From NCBI GenBank assembly GCA_947258905.1, contig CAMYKF010000761.1, forward strand, positions 1 through 7,719: DNA of 7,719 nt. The letters run 5' to 3'. A model generated the notes under the pieces. That model was not told the origin of the DNA and did no database searches. It saw only the letters and a program-made list of their open reading frames with translations. The first letter of the stretch is position 1. Every line of letters starts with the position of its first letter. Below, piece after piece: positions 1 through 6,924 of the stretch. The DNA comes from an uncultured Pirellulaceae bacterium. Its GTDB lineage: Bacteria > Planctomycetota > Planctomycetia > Pirellulales > Pirellulaceae. The translations under genes and the position numbers were made by a program.

Positions 1-156
1 ATGTTGTTCGGTGCGGGCTGGGCCATCACCGGCGCCTGCCCGGGCCCGATTTACGCCCAGATCGGCGGCGGCGAGTGGATGGCCATCAGTACGCTGGCCG
101 GCGCGCTCGTTGGAATGTTCGCTTACGCGTGGCTGAAACCCAAATTGCCGCACTGA
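1..156 (+). CDS. YeeE/YedE-family (DUF6691-like) sulfur transporter component, C-terminal part
   Basis: This is the last 51 codons of a gene in frame 1, ending at TGA 154-156. The first codon in the window is ATG, but that is probably an internal Met: the piece starts inside a membrane helix and the family is normally about 130-200 residues for half-size members. What is seen: a Gly-rich helix containing the motif GWAITGACPGP, then a second hydrophobic helix, ending in the short basic tail KPKLPH. The G-x-CPGP motif, followed by one more helix and a short basic end, is characteristic of the YeeE/YedE half-transporters (DUF6691, PmpB-like), which are linked to uptake of thiosulfate or other reduced sulfur species into the cytoplasm. 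The Cys in the motif (residue 13 of the fragment) is the kind of conserved Cys thought to take part in sulfur relay in this family. The SulP gene follows 37 bp later on the same strand, suggesting one operon. Substrate is not determinable from this fragment. Confidence 0.8.
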   Translation: MLFGAGWAITGACPGPIYAQIGGGEWMAISTLAGALVGMFAYAWLKPKLPH

Positions 157-193
157 TCGTTATTGAGTCACTGAAAACCCCCAGACGCAATTC

Positions 194-2059
194 ATGAAGC
201 TGCCCACCTGGTTAACGACGATCTCGCCGCTGGCGTCACGGCTGGCCAAAGGGAAAAAATATCGCCGTGCCGATTTCACGGGCGATCTGATTGCGGGTTT
301 GATCGTCGCCATCATGCTGGTGCCCCAGGCCATGGCCTATGCCATGCTGGCCGGGCTGCCTCCGCAAGTCGGGTTGTACGCCAGCATCGTGCCGTTGCTG
401 TTGTACAGTTTTTTGGGCAGCAGCAATTCACTGGCGGTCGGTCCAGTGGCCATGATCTCGTTGCTGGTCGTGGCGGGAGTCGGCCAATTGGCAACGCCGG
501 GCAGTGCCGAGTTCATTTCGCTGTGTTTCACACTGGCGCTGCTGGCCGGTGCCATCCAGATATTGATGGCCGTATTTCGACTGGGCTTTCTCGTCAATTT
601 CATCAGTCATCCGGTGCTGGCCGGTTTTACCAGCGCAGCGGCTATCGTCATCGGGTTTAGTCAGGTCAGGCATTTGACCGGCGCCGAAGTCACCGCGAGT
701 GAATACCCGGTGGTCACCATCTGGAACACTTTCACCAGTCTGATGGAATCCAATCTGGCCACACTGATCATCGGCGTCAGCAGCGTGGTCGTGCTCGTAT
801 TTTTTGCCCGGGCTCTCACTCCCTTGTTGAAAAAAACCGGGCTCTCCACGACCAGTGCGTCAACGATTTCCAAAGTTGGACCACTGGTCGCAGTCGTCCT
901 CGGCGCGCTGGTCGTGGGGAGCCTTGGGATGCATCGTGAGGCGAACGTCGCCATTGTGGGCGAAATCCCCGCCGGACTACCAGGCCTGACGATGCCCAAC
1001 CTCAGCTGGGTTGCCATCACATCGCTGTTGCCGCTGGCGCTGGTCATCACGATGGTCGGCTATCTGGAAAGTATTTCGGTAGCCAAAGCCCTGGCCAGTC
1101 GCCGTCGCGAAAAGGTGGACGCCAATCGCGAACTGTTTGCGCTGGGCATGGCGGATGTGGGAGCGGCTTTCACCGGCGGTTATCCCGTGACAGGGGGCTT
1201 CAGTCGTTCCGTGGTCAACTTCTCTGCGGGAGTCCGCACGCCGCTGGGGTCAGTGATCACGGCCTTGCTGGTCGCGGTCTCGGTGTTGTTCCTGACGCCG
1301 CTGTTCTTTTACATACCCAAGGCCGTCCTCGCGGCGATTATCGTGGTCGCCGTGACGACGCTGATCGATGTAAAAACGCCGATCCGTTTGTGGAAGTACA
1401 GCCGCAGTGATGCCATCGCCTTGCTGATCACCTTTGCCGGAGTTTTGCTGGCGGGCATCGAAACCGGAATCATCATTGGCATCGCTGCCACGGCGGTTCT
1501 GTATATGTGGCGAGCCAGCCGGCCACACATTGCGGAAGTCGGTCGCCTTCCCGGCACCGAGCACTTTCGCAACATCGCCCGTCACAACGTGGAAACCGTT
1601 CCCGGCGTGCTGGCTGTGCGTGTCGACGAGAGCCTGACGTTTGCCAATGCACCATGTCTGGAATCGTGGTTGCTGGCAGCCGTTGCCGACCGGCCCGACG
1701 TGCACAGCGTGTTGCTGGTAGCCACGGGCATCAACCAAATGGATGCCACCGGGATCGAGGTGCTGGAGACCGTCCGCGAAGAGTTACAGGGCGGGGGAGT
1801 GGAACTTTATCTGTCCGACGTCAAGGGACCGGTCAGCGATATGCTGGTTCGATACGGATTCGACGAGCCATTCCTCGCGAACCATGTCTTCCTGTCGGCC
1901 GATCTCGCGCTCAGGCAACTGGAGAATCACTCATCTGAATCGGTCGTCACTGACGAATCCGCTGCCCCGGCCCCTGGAATCGCCGGGGCCTCGCAGACTC
2001 CCCTCGCAACCGTCTCTTCATCATCCTCTGGTCCAGCGGAGTTGCATACCGAATCATGA
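194..2059 (+). CDS. SulP (SLC26) family inorganic anion permease with C-terminal STAS domain
   Basis: This 621-residue protein is an inner-membrane anion transporter of the SulP family, whose members move sulfate, bicarbonate or other anions, usually by H+ or Na+ symport or anion exchange. The N-terminal signature is clear: VPQAMAYAMLAGLPPQVGLY (residues 43-62), followed by SNSLAVGPVAMIS (77-89), an HPVLAGF segment (139-145) and the GGYPVTGGFSRS motif (328-339). Hydrophobic segments continue to about residue 437. A cytoplasmic STAS domain follows (about 465-575), with the typical D-A-T-G motif at 517-520. Length is normal up to residue 575; the last 45 residues are a Ser/Thr/Ala/Pro-rich tail that looks disordered. 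The ATG at 194 leaves a normal 25-residue cytoplasmic lead before the first helix, but no convincing Shine-Dalgarno precedes it. The next in-frame ATG would delete part of the first helix. The neighbouring YeeE piece suggests a sulfur anion as substrate, but bicarbonate cannot be excluded from sequence alone. Confidence 0.93.
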   Translation: MKLPTWLTTISPLASRLAKGKKYRRADFTGDLIAGLIVAIMLVPQAMAYAMLAGLPPQVGLYASIVPLLLYSFLGSSNSLAVGPVAMISLLVVAGVGQLATPGSAEFISLCFTLALLAGAIQILMAVFRLGFLVNFISHPVLAGFTSAAAIVIGFSQVRHLTGAEVTASEYPVVTIWNTFTSLMESNLATLIIGVSSVVVLVFFARALTPLLKKTGLSTTSASTISKVGPLVAVVLGALVVGSLGMHREANVAIVGEIPAGLPGLTMPNLSWVAITSLLPLALVITMVGYLESISVAKALASRRREKVDANRELFALGMADVGAAFTGGYPVTGGFSRSVVNFSAGVRTPLGSVITALLVAVSVLFLTPLFFYIPKAVLAAIIVVAVTTLIDVKTPIRLWKYSRSDAIALLITFAGVLLAGIETGIIIGIAATAVLYMWRASRPHIAEVGRLPGTEHFRNIARHNVETVPGVLAVRVDESLTFANAPCLESWLLAAVADRPDVHSVLLVATGINQMDATGIEVLETVREELQGGGVELYLSDVKGPVSDMLVRYGFDEPFLANHVFLSADLALRQLENHSSESVVTDESAAPAPGIAGASQTPLATVSSSSSGPAELHTES

Positions 2060-2083
2060 AATCAACAACCATTCCGAACCGAA

Positions 2084-2088
2084 AAGGA
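2084..2088 (+). promoter_or_regulatory. Ribosome binding site of the small membrane protein gene
   Basis: The sequence AAGGA ends 9 nt before the ATG at 2098. It is the best Shine-Dalgarno on the plus strand between the SulP stop and the adaptor gene, and it is the main reason for believing that the very short frame starting at 2098 is really translated. Confidence 0.7.
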
Positions 2089-2097
2089 ACAAACGAC

Positions 2098-2334
2098 ATG
2101 TGGGAACTTCTTATCATTGGCGGATTTGTCGTCGTGTGGGTGGTGCTGCAAGTGTGGGTGCTGCCCAAATTTGGCATCCAGACGTGAATGAGCGGTGCGT
2201 GCACGCCGAGTTCGGCGGACCAAACTGAACAACACGACACAGTGGACCAACCCACCGCGATTGACTCAGAGACCGGAACAGGCGATCCCGACAAGCCGCT
2301 CCGCGATCCCTTGCCCCACGAGTCAGTCCGATGA
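2098..2334 (+). CDS. Small single-pass membrane protein, candidate selenoprotein (Sec30 encoded by TGA 2185-2187)
   Basis: Read conventionally, the gene encodes 29 residues (2098-2187): a short acidic start, a membrane helix (about residues 4-22), then the juxtamembrane stretch LPKFGIQT and a TGA. Reading that TGA as selenocysteine gives 78 residues: the helix, the motif U-M-S-G-A-C (Sec30, Cys35), then a hydrophilic, Asp/Glu/Thr/Pro-rich tail (36-78) that is probably disordered. The extended frame ends at TGA 2332-2334, overlapping the adaptor start by ATGA. This fills what would otherwise be 143 bp of non-coding DNA inside a tightly packed operon. A good AAGGA lies 9 nt before the ATG. A SECIS-like hairpin follows the internal TGA. 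TGA ends other genes in this window, so a general codon reassignment is unlikely. I do not recognise a named family. The membrane anchor, the Sec/Cys pair and the sulfur transporter neighbours suggest thiol, persulfide or selenide redox chemistry (inference). Alternatives are a TGC/TGT-to-TGA mutation or sequencing error, or a 29-aa protein followed by re-initiation at ATG 2188. Confidence 0.6.
2185..2187 (+). other. In-frame TGA, candidate selenocysteine codon
   Basis: This TGA interrupts an otherwise open frame running from 2098 to 2334. It sits where the protein leaves the membrane helix, at the first position of a U/C-x4-C pattern, which is where a Cys or Sec would be expected in a redox protein. 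Sec insertion would need SelA, SelB, SelC and SelD, none of which is encoded in this window. Confidence 0.5.
2199..2220 (+). promoter_or_regulatory. SECIS-like hairpin downstream of the in-frame TGA
   Basis: The core is a perfect 5-bp stem, CGCCG (2204-2208) with CGGCG (2213-2217), closing the 4-nt loop AGTT (2209-2212). The stem can be extended with single-base bulges by C2202-G2218, U2200-A2219 and G2199-C2220. The apical loop begins 22 nt after the last base of the TGA and has a G at its second position. Established bacterial SECIS elements lie within the coding region just after the UGA, with a small GC-rich stem and a G near the start of the loop, so position and shape fit. A hairpin this short can also arise by chance in GC-rich coding DNA. 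Confidence 0.45.
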
Positions 2335-3482
2335 ACAAACTGGCCACCCGGTTACGAGCGCTCTCCCGGACTCTGCTGAAAGTGATTCCGGTCATCCTGG
2401 GATTGGTCGCCCTGGCCGCGATCATTGCCTGGATTTCGGGCGTCTTTGAACAAAAGATCGAGCCCGGTGAAACAGATGTCACCATGGCTCGTTGGGAAGG
2501 CCAGCCCACCGATGTCGTGCATGAAATTCACAAGGACTACATCGAGGAAGCCGTCGGCACATTGAAGGCAGCCAGCCGCAGTGTGATTTCGGCCAAGATT
2601 CTGGCTACGATTCAGCAGATTCACGTGTCCGCTGGCGACTTTGTCAGTGAGCACGATCTGCTGATTGAACTCAACACCCAGGAACTGAACGCCCGACTGC
2701 AACAGGCCCGTGAATCTTTGACGGCCGCCCAGGCAGCGGCCACAAATGCTGCGGCCGACTTCGAGCGCAACGAGGGGCTGTTCCGACAGAATGCCGTCGC
2801 CCGTCGCGAATACGACCAGTCGCAACGTGAACTGGCCGTGGCCCGCGCCGACGAACGACGCGCCGAACAATCCGTGAACGAAGCGGAAGCGATGCTGTCC
2901 TATGCCACCATTCGGGCGCCCCGCAATGGACGCATTGTTGATCGCGCGGCGGAACCGGGCGATACCGTCCAGCCGGGCGCTCCGATTCTCACACTCTATG
3001 ACGCCAGCTCGCTGCGGCTGGAAACGCCGGTGCTGGAGAACCTTGCCGTGCGGTTGTCGGTCGGCCAGAAACTGACTGTGTTTGTCGATTCGATCGATCA
3101 GCAATTCGAAGCTACGATCGATGAAATCGTTCCGCAGGCTGATGCCCTGAGCCGGTCGTTCCTGGTCAAGGCGAGTTTGCCACGCAGCGAAAATCTTTAC
3201 GAAGGAATGTATGGAAGGCTGCAGATTCCGGCCGGTTCGCGTCGTCATCTGTGTCTGGCGACCGACGCTATCCAGCAAATCGGCCAGCTGGAATTCGTCA
3301 ATGTCGTGCGTGACGATGAAACCCTTGAGCGACGCTTGATCAAAACCGGACGCGTCGGGATGCCGGGACGTATCGAAGTGCTCAGCGGATTGCAGGCCGG
3401 CGACCGAGTGGTGCTGTATTCCCGTTCGGCAGTGGATGCCGGTGATCTCGAATCCGATTCTGCAGCGGGAGAGGGGAATTGA
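2331..3482 (+). CDS. RND efflux periplasmic adaptor (membrane-fusion protein, HlyD/AcrA-like)
   Basis: This 383-residue protein links an RND permease to an outer-membrane channel in the periplasm. An N-terminal hydrophobic helix (about residues 17-37) follows a short basic start, so it is probably anchored by a membrane segment; there is no lipobox Cys. A first half of a lipoyl-like domain lies at about 82-116 (I-Q-Q-I-H-V-S-A-G-D-F-V). An Ala/Gln/Arg/Glu-rich alpha-helical hairpin covers about 117-190. The second lipoyl half covers about 193-222 (IRAPRNGRI, then EPGDTVQPGAPIL). A beta-barrel follows at about 227-300, then a membrane-proximal domain to about 367 (VLSGLQAGDRVVL). Length is normal for the family. 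The ATG at 2331 is the first possible start after an in-frame stop at 2262-2264. It has no good Shine-Dalgarno and overlaps the stop of the preceding frame as ATGA, implying translational coupling. Its own stop overlaps the TTG start of the RND gene. The substrate is unknown. Confidence 0.93.
   Translation: MNKLATRLRALSRTLLKVIPVILGLVALAAIIAWISGVFEQKIEPGETDVTMARWEGQPTDVVHEIHKDYIEEAVGTLKAASRSVISAKILATIQQIHVSAGDFVSEHDLLIELNTQELNARLQQARESLTAAQAAATNAAADFERNEGLFRQNAVARREYDQSQRELAVARADERRAEQSVNEAEAMLSYATIRAPRNGRIVDRAAEPGDTVQPGAPILTLYDASSLRLETPVLENLAVRLSVGQKLTVFVDSIDQQFEATIDEIVPQADALSRSFLVKASLPRSENLYEGMYGRLQIPAGSRRHLCLATDAIQQIGQLEFVNVVRDDETLERRLIKTGRVGMPGRIEVLSGLQAGDRVVLYSRSAVDAGDLESDSAAGEGN
3467..3471 (+). 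promoter_or_regulatory. Ribosome binding site supporting the TTG start of the RND gene
   Basis: GGGAG, inside the purine run GGGAGAGGGG (3467-3476), lies 7 nt before the TTG at 3479. This spacing favours TTG 3479 over the in-frame ATG at 3500, which has no comparable purine tract at a suitable distance. Confidence 0.55.
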
Positions 3483-6400
3483 GCGAGCTGCCGACACGGA
3501 TGCCGCACGACGACTCGGGCGAGCCGTTGCCCTTGCTGACACGCATCGTGGATGTGTTTCTGCGTGGTGACATCGCCATCATGTTCATCGTCATCTCACT
3601 GGCTATTGGCGCGGTCGCTTTATGGCTGACTCCGCGTGAAGAAGAACCTCAAATCGTGGTGCCCCTGGCCGACGTGTTCGTGCAGGCTCCCGGTTTGACC
3701 GCGGCCGAAGTGGACCGGCAAGTCACCCAGCCGCTGGAAAAACTGCTTTACCAGATCGACGGCGTTGAATACGTGTACGCGATGTCGCAATCCGGTCAGG
3801 CGGTCGTCACCGTACGGTTTTTTGTCGGCGAAGACCGCGAGGATTCGCTGGTCAAGCTGTACAACAAAATCGACTCGAACATCGATCAGGTGCCCGCCGC
3901 CGTCTCCAGCTGGGTCGTCAAGCCGGTGGAGATCGACGATGTGCCGATCGTGATTGTTTCCCTGTGGAGCGGCCGGATGGACCGCTACAGCGATCACGCG
4001 TTGCATCGCATCGCACAGGAACTGCAAAACGAATTACAGGCCATTCCCAATACCAATCGCGTCTGGGTTACCGGCGGCCGGCCTCGAGAAGTGCGTGTGC
4101 AACTGGACACGCAGTTGATGGCGTCACGCGGTACGACGCCGCTGCAAATCTCGCGAGCTCTCAAATCCAGCAACGTGCTCATGCGGGCAGGCGACTTCGA
4201 GCAGCAAAATCGCACGTTCATTGTCGAGGCAGGCACGGTTTTTCGCGACCTCGGCGAATTGCAAAACCTGGTCGTGCAGGTCGTCAATGACCGACCGGTT
4301 TACCTGAAAGATGTAGCGCGCATCGTGGACGGACCCGCCGAACCGACCGGATACAGCTGGATGGGCTTTGGACCTGCCAACGTAGTTGCCGACGGTCATG
4401 CTTCGGACGAGCCCGCGGCCTTCTATCCGGCGGTGCACATCGCTGTGGCCAAACGCAAGGGCAGTAACGCGGTATGGGTGGCACGTGAGGTCGAACAGCG
4501 GTTGGAGGAACTTGCCTCAACCCTGCTGCCTGCCGACGTCCACTATCACATCACCCGCGATTATGGCGAGACCGCCAACGAGAAAGTCAACGAACTGGTG
4601 GAAGGTCTGGCGATCGCCGTGATTACCGTCGTCGGATTGATTGGCCTGACGATTGGCTGGCGCGCGGCACTGGTGGTGGCTCTGGCCATTCCAGTTTGCT
4701 ACAGCCTGACGCTGGCGGTCAATCTTTTGTTTGGCTACACGATCAATCGCGTGACCATGTTCGCGCTGATCCTGTCGCTCGGTTTGCTGGTCGACGACCC
4801 GATCACCGACGTCGAAAATATCGCCCGTTATTTTTCCATGCGAGTGGCGTCGGCGCGACGCAGTGTACTGGCGGCGATTCAGGAGGTGCGGCCGGCCCTG
4901 ATTATGTCCACACTGGCGATCATCGCCAGTTTTTTGCCGCTGTCTTTTATCACCGGCATGATGGGGCCCTACATGGGCCCCATGGCACTGAACGTACCGC
5001 TGACGGTCACTCTATCGACGGTGGTGGCTTTTCTGGTGACGCCGTGGCTGGCCATGGTAGCCCTCAGGCACAAGTTGACGGGCACAGAAAACGAGCCGCC
5101 CTTCGACGTTACGCGAACTCCGCTGTACCGCATCACCAATTCCCTGTTACGCCCGATCCTCAAACGCCAGACGTTGTCGATTGCTGTATTGTGCGGCGTG
5201 CTGTTGTTGCTGGGCGGGGCCCTGCTGTTGCCGGCGCTGCGTCTGGTGCCGCTGAAAATGCTGCCCTATGACAACAAGAACGAGTTTCAGGTGGTGGTCG
5301 ATATGCCGGACAACTCGACGCTGGACCAGACCGACAACGCGGCACGGGCCATCGCCAGTTACCTCGGCGGCGTTGCCGAGGTTCGCGACTTTCAGGTGTA
5401 TACCGGCCAGCCGTCACCCATGGACTTCAACGGCATGGTGCGGCATTACTTTTTGCGAACGCGACCCAACCAGGCCGACATCCGCGTCAATCTGGCTCCC
5501 AAAGAGGTACGCCAGCAGCAGTCACACGAAATTGTCTTGCGAATCCGCGATCACCTGACGGAGATCGGCCAGTCATTTGGTGCGGATATCAAGGTGGTTG
5601 AGGTACCACCGGGTCCCCCGGTCATCGCCACGATCACGGGTGAAGTCTACGGGCCACCCGAAAGTCGCTATGAGGGCCTGATTGCGGCGGCGCAGCTGGT
5701 GCGCCAGCGCTTGGAACGCGAACCCGGTGTCGTGGACGTTGATTTGAGCAGCGAATCGGACCAGGTCCGCTGGATCTTTGAAACCGACAAACCCAAGGCG
5801 GCCTTGTCGGGCATCTCCACCGACGACATCGCCCGCACCCTGACGATGGCACTGGATGGCGAGCGGTCATCGGTCATGCATGATCCGGACGAAGTGGCAC
5901 CGTTGCCCATCGTCCTGCAGTTGCCCCGCGAACAACGCTCGGCCATCGACGATCTGCAGGAGCTCTACATTCAGGGCCAGTCGGGCAATCTCGTGCAACT
6001 GGGCGGCCTCGGCCAATTCGTGGAACAACTGGAAGACAAAACGATATATCGCAAAAACCTGCGGCCGGTGATGTATGTGTTTGGCGAAGTTGCCGGCCGG
6101 CCTCCCGCCGATGCCATCGTTGACATGGAAGTTGACCGCACCGCAGCAGTGCCCGGCGTTGCCGGTGACCAGCCGCGTCCACTGGCTGAACGTACCTGGC
6201 TGTCACCAGGTGGTGACGTGGCCTGGGCCCTGCCGGACGACTACACGGTGAAATGGAACGGCGAAGGCGAATGGAAAATCACCCTCGATGTATTTCGGGA
6301 TCTGGGCATCGCCTTTGCCGCAGCTTTGCTGGCCATCTTTCTGCTGTTAACGATGCAAACCGGATCACGAGTGTTGCCGCTGGTCATCATGCTGGCGATT

Positions 6401-6838
6401 CCGTTGACATTGATCGGGATCATGCCTGGTTTCTGGTTACTGAACATCAACAGCGGACAATCCATTGGCGGCTATGCCAATCCGGTCTTCTTCACGGCTA
6501 CGGCCATGATCGGGATGATCGCCCTGGCGGGCATCGTGGTCCGCAATTCCGTGGTGCTCGTGGACTTTATTCATTACGGCCTGGCCGACGGATTGTCGCT
6601 GGAAGAGTCGATTGTGCGCAGCGTGGCCGTGCGCACGCGACCAATTTTGCTGACAGCCGGCACGACGCTGTTGGGCAACTGGGTGATCACACTGGATCCG
6701 GTTTTCTCGGGTCTCGCCTGGGCCATTATCTTCGGCATTCTCACGTCCACGCTGTTCACACTGATCGTCATTCCCGTGGTGTACTGGCTGTTGTTTCGCC
6801 ATTCACAGGCGGCAAACGAATCAATAGCCGCTGATTAA
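3479..6838 (+). CDS. RND-family efflux permease subunit (HAE-1/AcrB-like), full length
   Basis: This 1119-residue protein is a proton-driven inner-membrane efflux pump, slightly longer than AcrB (about 1050). Transmembrane helix 1 is at about residues 31-50, followed by the first periplasmic porter region (about 55-370), helices 2-6 (about 373-530), helix 7 (about 565-588), the second porter region (about 595-965) and helices 8-12 (about 968-1108). The pair of acidic residues for proton relay in helix 4 is present (D439-D440, in LGLLVDDPITDVENI). In helix 10 the residue at the usual Lys position appears to be Arg (R1022, in GIVVRNSVVLVDF). The PxxxPQIVVPLADV segment after helix 1 (from about residue 52) and PYDNKNEFQVVVDMP (596-610) are typical of a sub-branch of HAE-1 pumps. 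The chosen start is TTG 3479, overlapping the adaptor stop (TTGA) with a purine-rich ribosome binding site; ATG 3500 would shorten it by seven residues. The gene order places the pump in a sulfur-transport operon, so export of a sulfur- or selenium-containing toxicant is possible, but sequence alone does not give the substrate. Confidence 0.95.
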   Translation: MSELPTRMPHDDSGEPLPLLTRIVDVFLRGDIAIMFIVISLAIGAVALWLTPREEEPQIVVPLADVFVQAPGLTAAEVDRQVTQPLEKLLYQIDGVEYVYAMSQSGQAVVTVRFFVGEDREDSLVKLYNKIDSNIDQVPAAVSSWVVKPVEIDDVPIVIVSLWSGRMDRYSDHALHRIAQELQNELQAIPNTNRVWVTGGRPREVRVQLDTQLMASRGTTPLQISRALKSSNVLMRAGDFEQQNRTFIVEAGTVFRDLGELQNLVVQVVNDRPVYLKDVARIVDGPAEPTGYSWMGFGPANVVADGHASDEPAAFYPAVHIAVAKRKGSNAVWVAREVEQRLEELASTLLPADVHYHITRDYGETANEKVNELVEGLAIAVITVVGLIGLTIGWRAALVVALAIPVCYSLTLAVNLLFGYTINRVTMFALILSLGLLVDDPITDVENIARYFSMRVASARRSVLAAIQEVRPALIMSTLAIIASFLPLSFITGMMGPYMGPMALNVPLTVTLSTVVAFLVTPWLAMVALRHKLTGTENEPPFDVTRTPLYRITNSLLRPILKRQTLSIAVLCGVLLLLGGALLLPALRLVPLKMLPYDNKNEFQVVVDMPDNSTLDQTDNAARAIASYLGGVAEVRDFQVYTGQPSPMDFNGMVRHYFLRTRPNQADIRVNLAPKEVRQQQSHEIVLRIRDHLTEIGQSFGADIKVVEVPPGPPVIATITGEVYGPPESRYEGLIAAAQLVRQRLEREPGVVDVDLSSESDQVRWIFETDKPKAALSGISTDDIARTLTMALDGERSSVMHDPDEVAPLPIVLQLPREQRSAIDDLQELYIQGQSGNLVQLGGLGQFVEQLEDKTIYRKNLRPVMYVFGEVAGRPPADAIVDMEVDRTAAVPGVAGDQPRPLAERTWLSPGGDVAWALPDDYTVKWNGEGEWKITLDVFRDLGIAFAAALLAIFLLLTMQTGSRVLPLVIMLAIPLTLIGIMPGFWLLNINSGQSIGGYANPVFFTATAMIGMIALAGIVVRNSVVLVDFIHYGLADGLSLEESIVRSVAVRTRPILLTAGTTLLGNWVITLDPVFSGLAWAIIFGILTSTLFTLIVIPVVYWLLFRHSQAANESIAAD

Positions 6839-6870
6839 CTCCGCGTTCGCGTTAAAAGAATGAACTACCC

Positions 6871-6897
6871 GGAACAAAACGTGTTCCACAAAACACG
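6871..6897. terminator. Possible terminator hairpins between convergent genes
   Basis: The gap between the RND stop and the rhomboid stop holds a 6-bp perfect inverted repeat, GGAACA (6871-6876) with TGTTCC (6882-6887), and an overlapping alternative, CGTGTT (6880-6885) with AACACG (6892-6897). Neither is followed by a strong T-run on the plus strand. On the minus strand a T-rich stretch follows (the complement of GTTAAAAGAATGAA, 6851-6864). The location suits a bidirectional terminator, but the stems are short. Confidence 0.3.
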
Positions 6898-6924
6898 CAC
6901 GCCGGGCAAATGATTTCTGCCGGA

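Noticed and set aside
1965..1990. GC-rich inverted repeat (GGCCCC with GGGGCC) near the end of SulP
   Set aside because: It lies in the coding region for an Ala/Pro/Gly-rich tail, has a 10-nt loop and no T-tract; most likely a chance result of composition.
1743..2228. Overlapping plus-strand open frame across the SulP end and the small gene
   Set aside because: Out of frame with a clear STAS domain, Arg/Ser/Pro-rich and without family features.
2098..2334. Alternative genetic code in which TGA is Trp or Gly throughout
   Set aside because: TGA is the terminator of the YeeE-type, SulP, adaptor and rhomboid genes here, and Trp is encoded by TGG throughout.
2188..2334. A separate 48-codon gene starting at the ATG right after the TGA
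   Set aside because: No Shine-Dalgarno precedes it and the product would be a disordered hydrophilic peptide. Re-initiation is possible, so it is kept only as a competing explanation.
2352..3542. Long open antisense frame (396 codons) opposite the adaptor gene
   Set aside because: It is the codon-bias shadow of the adaptor in GC-rich DNA; its translation is rich in His, Arg and Gln and shows no recognisable domain.
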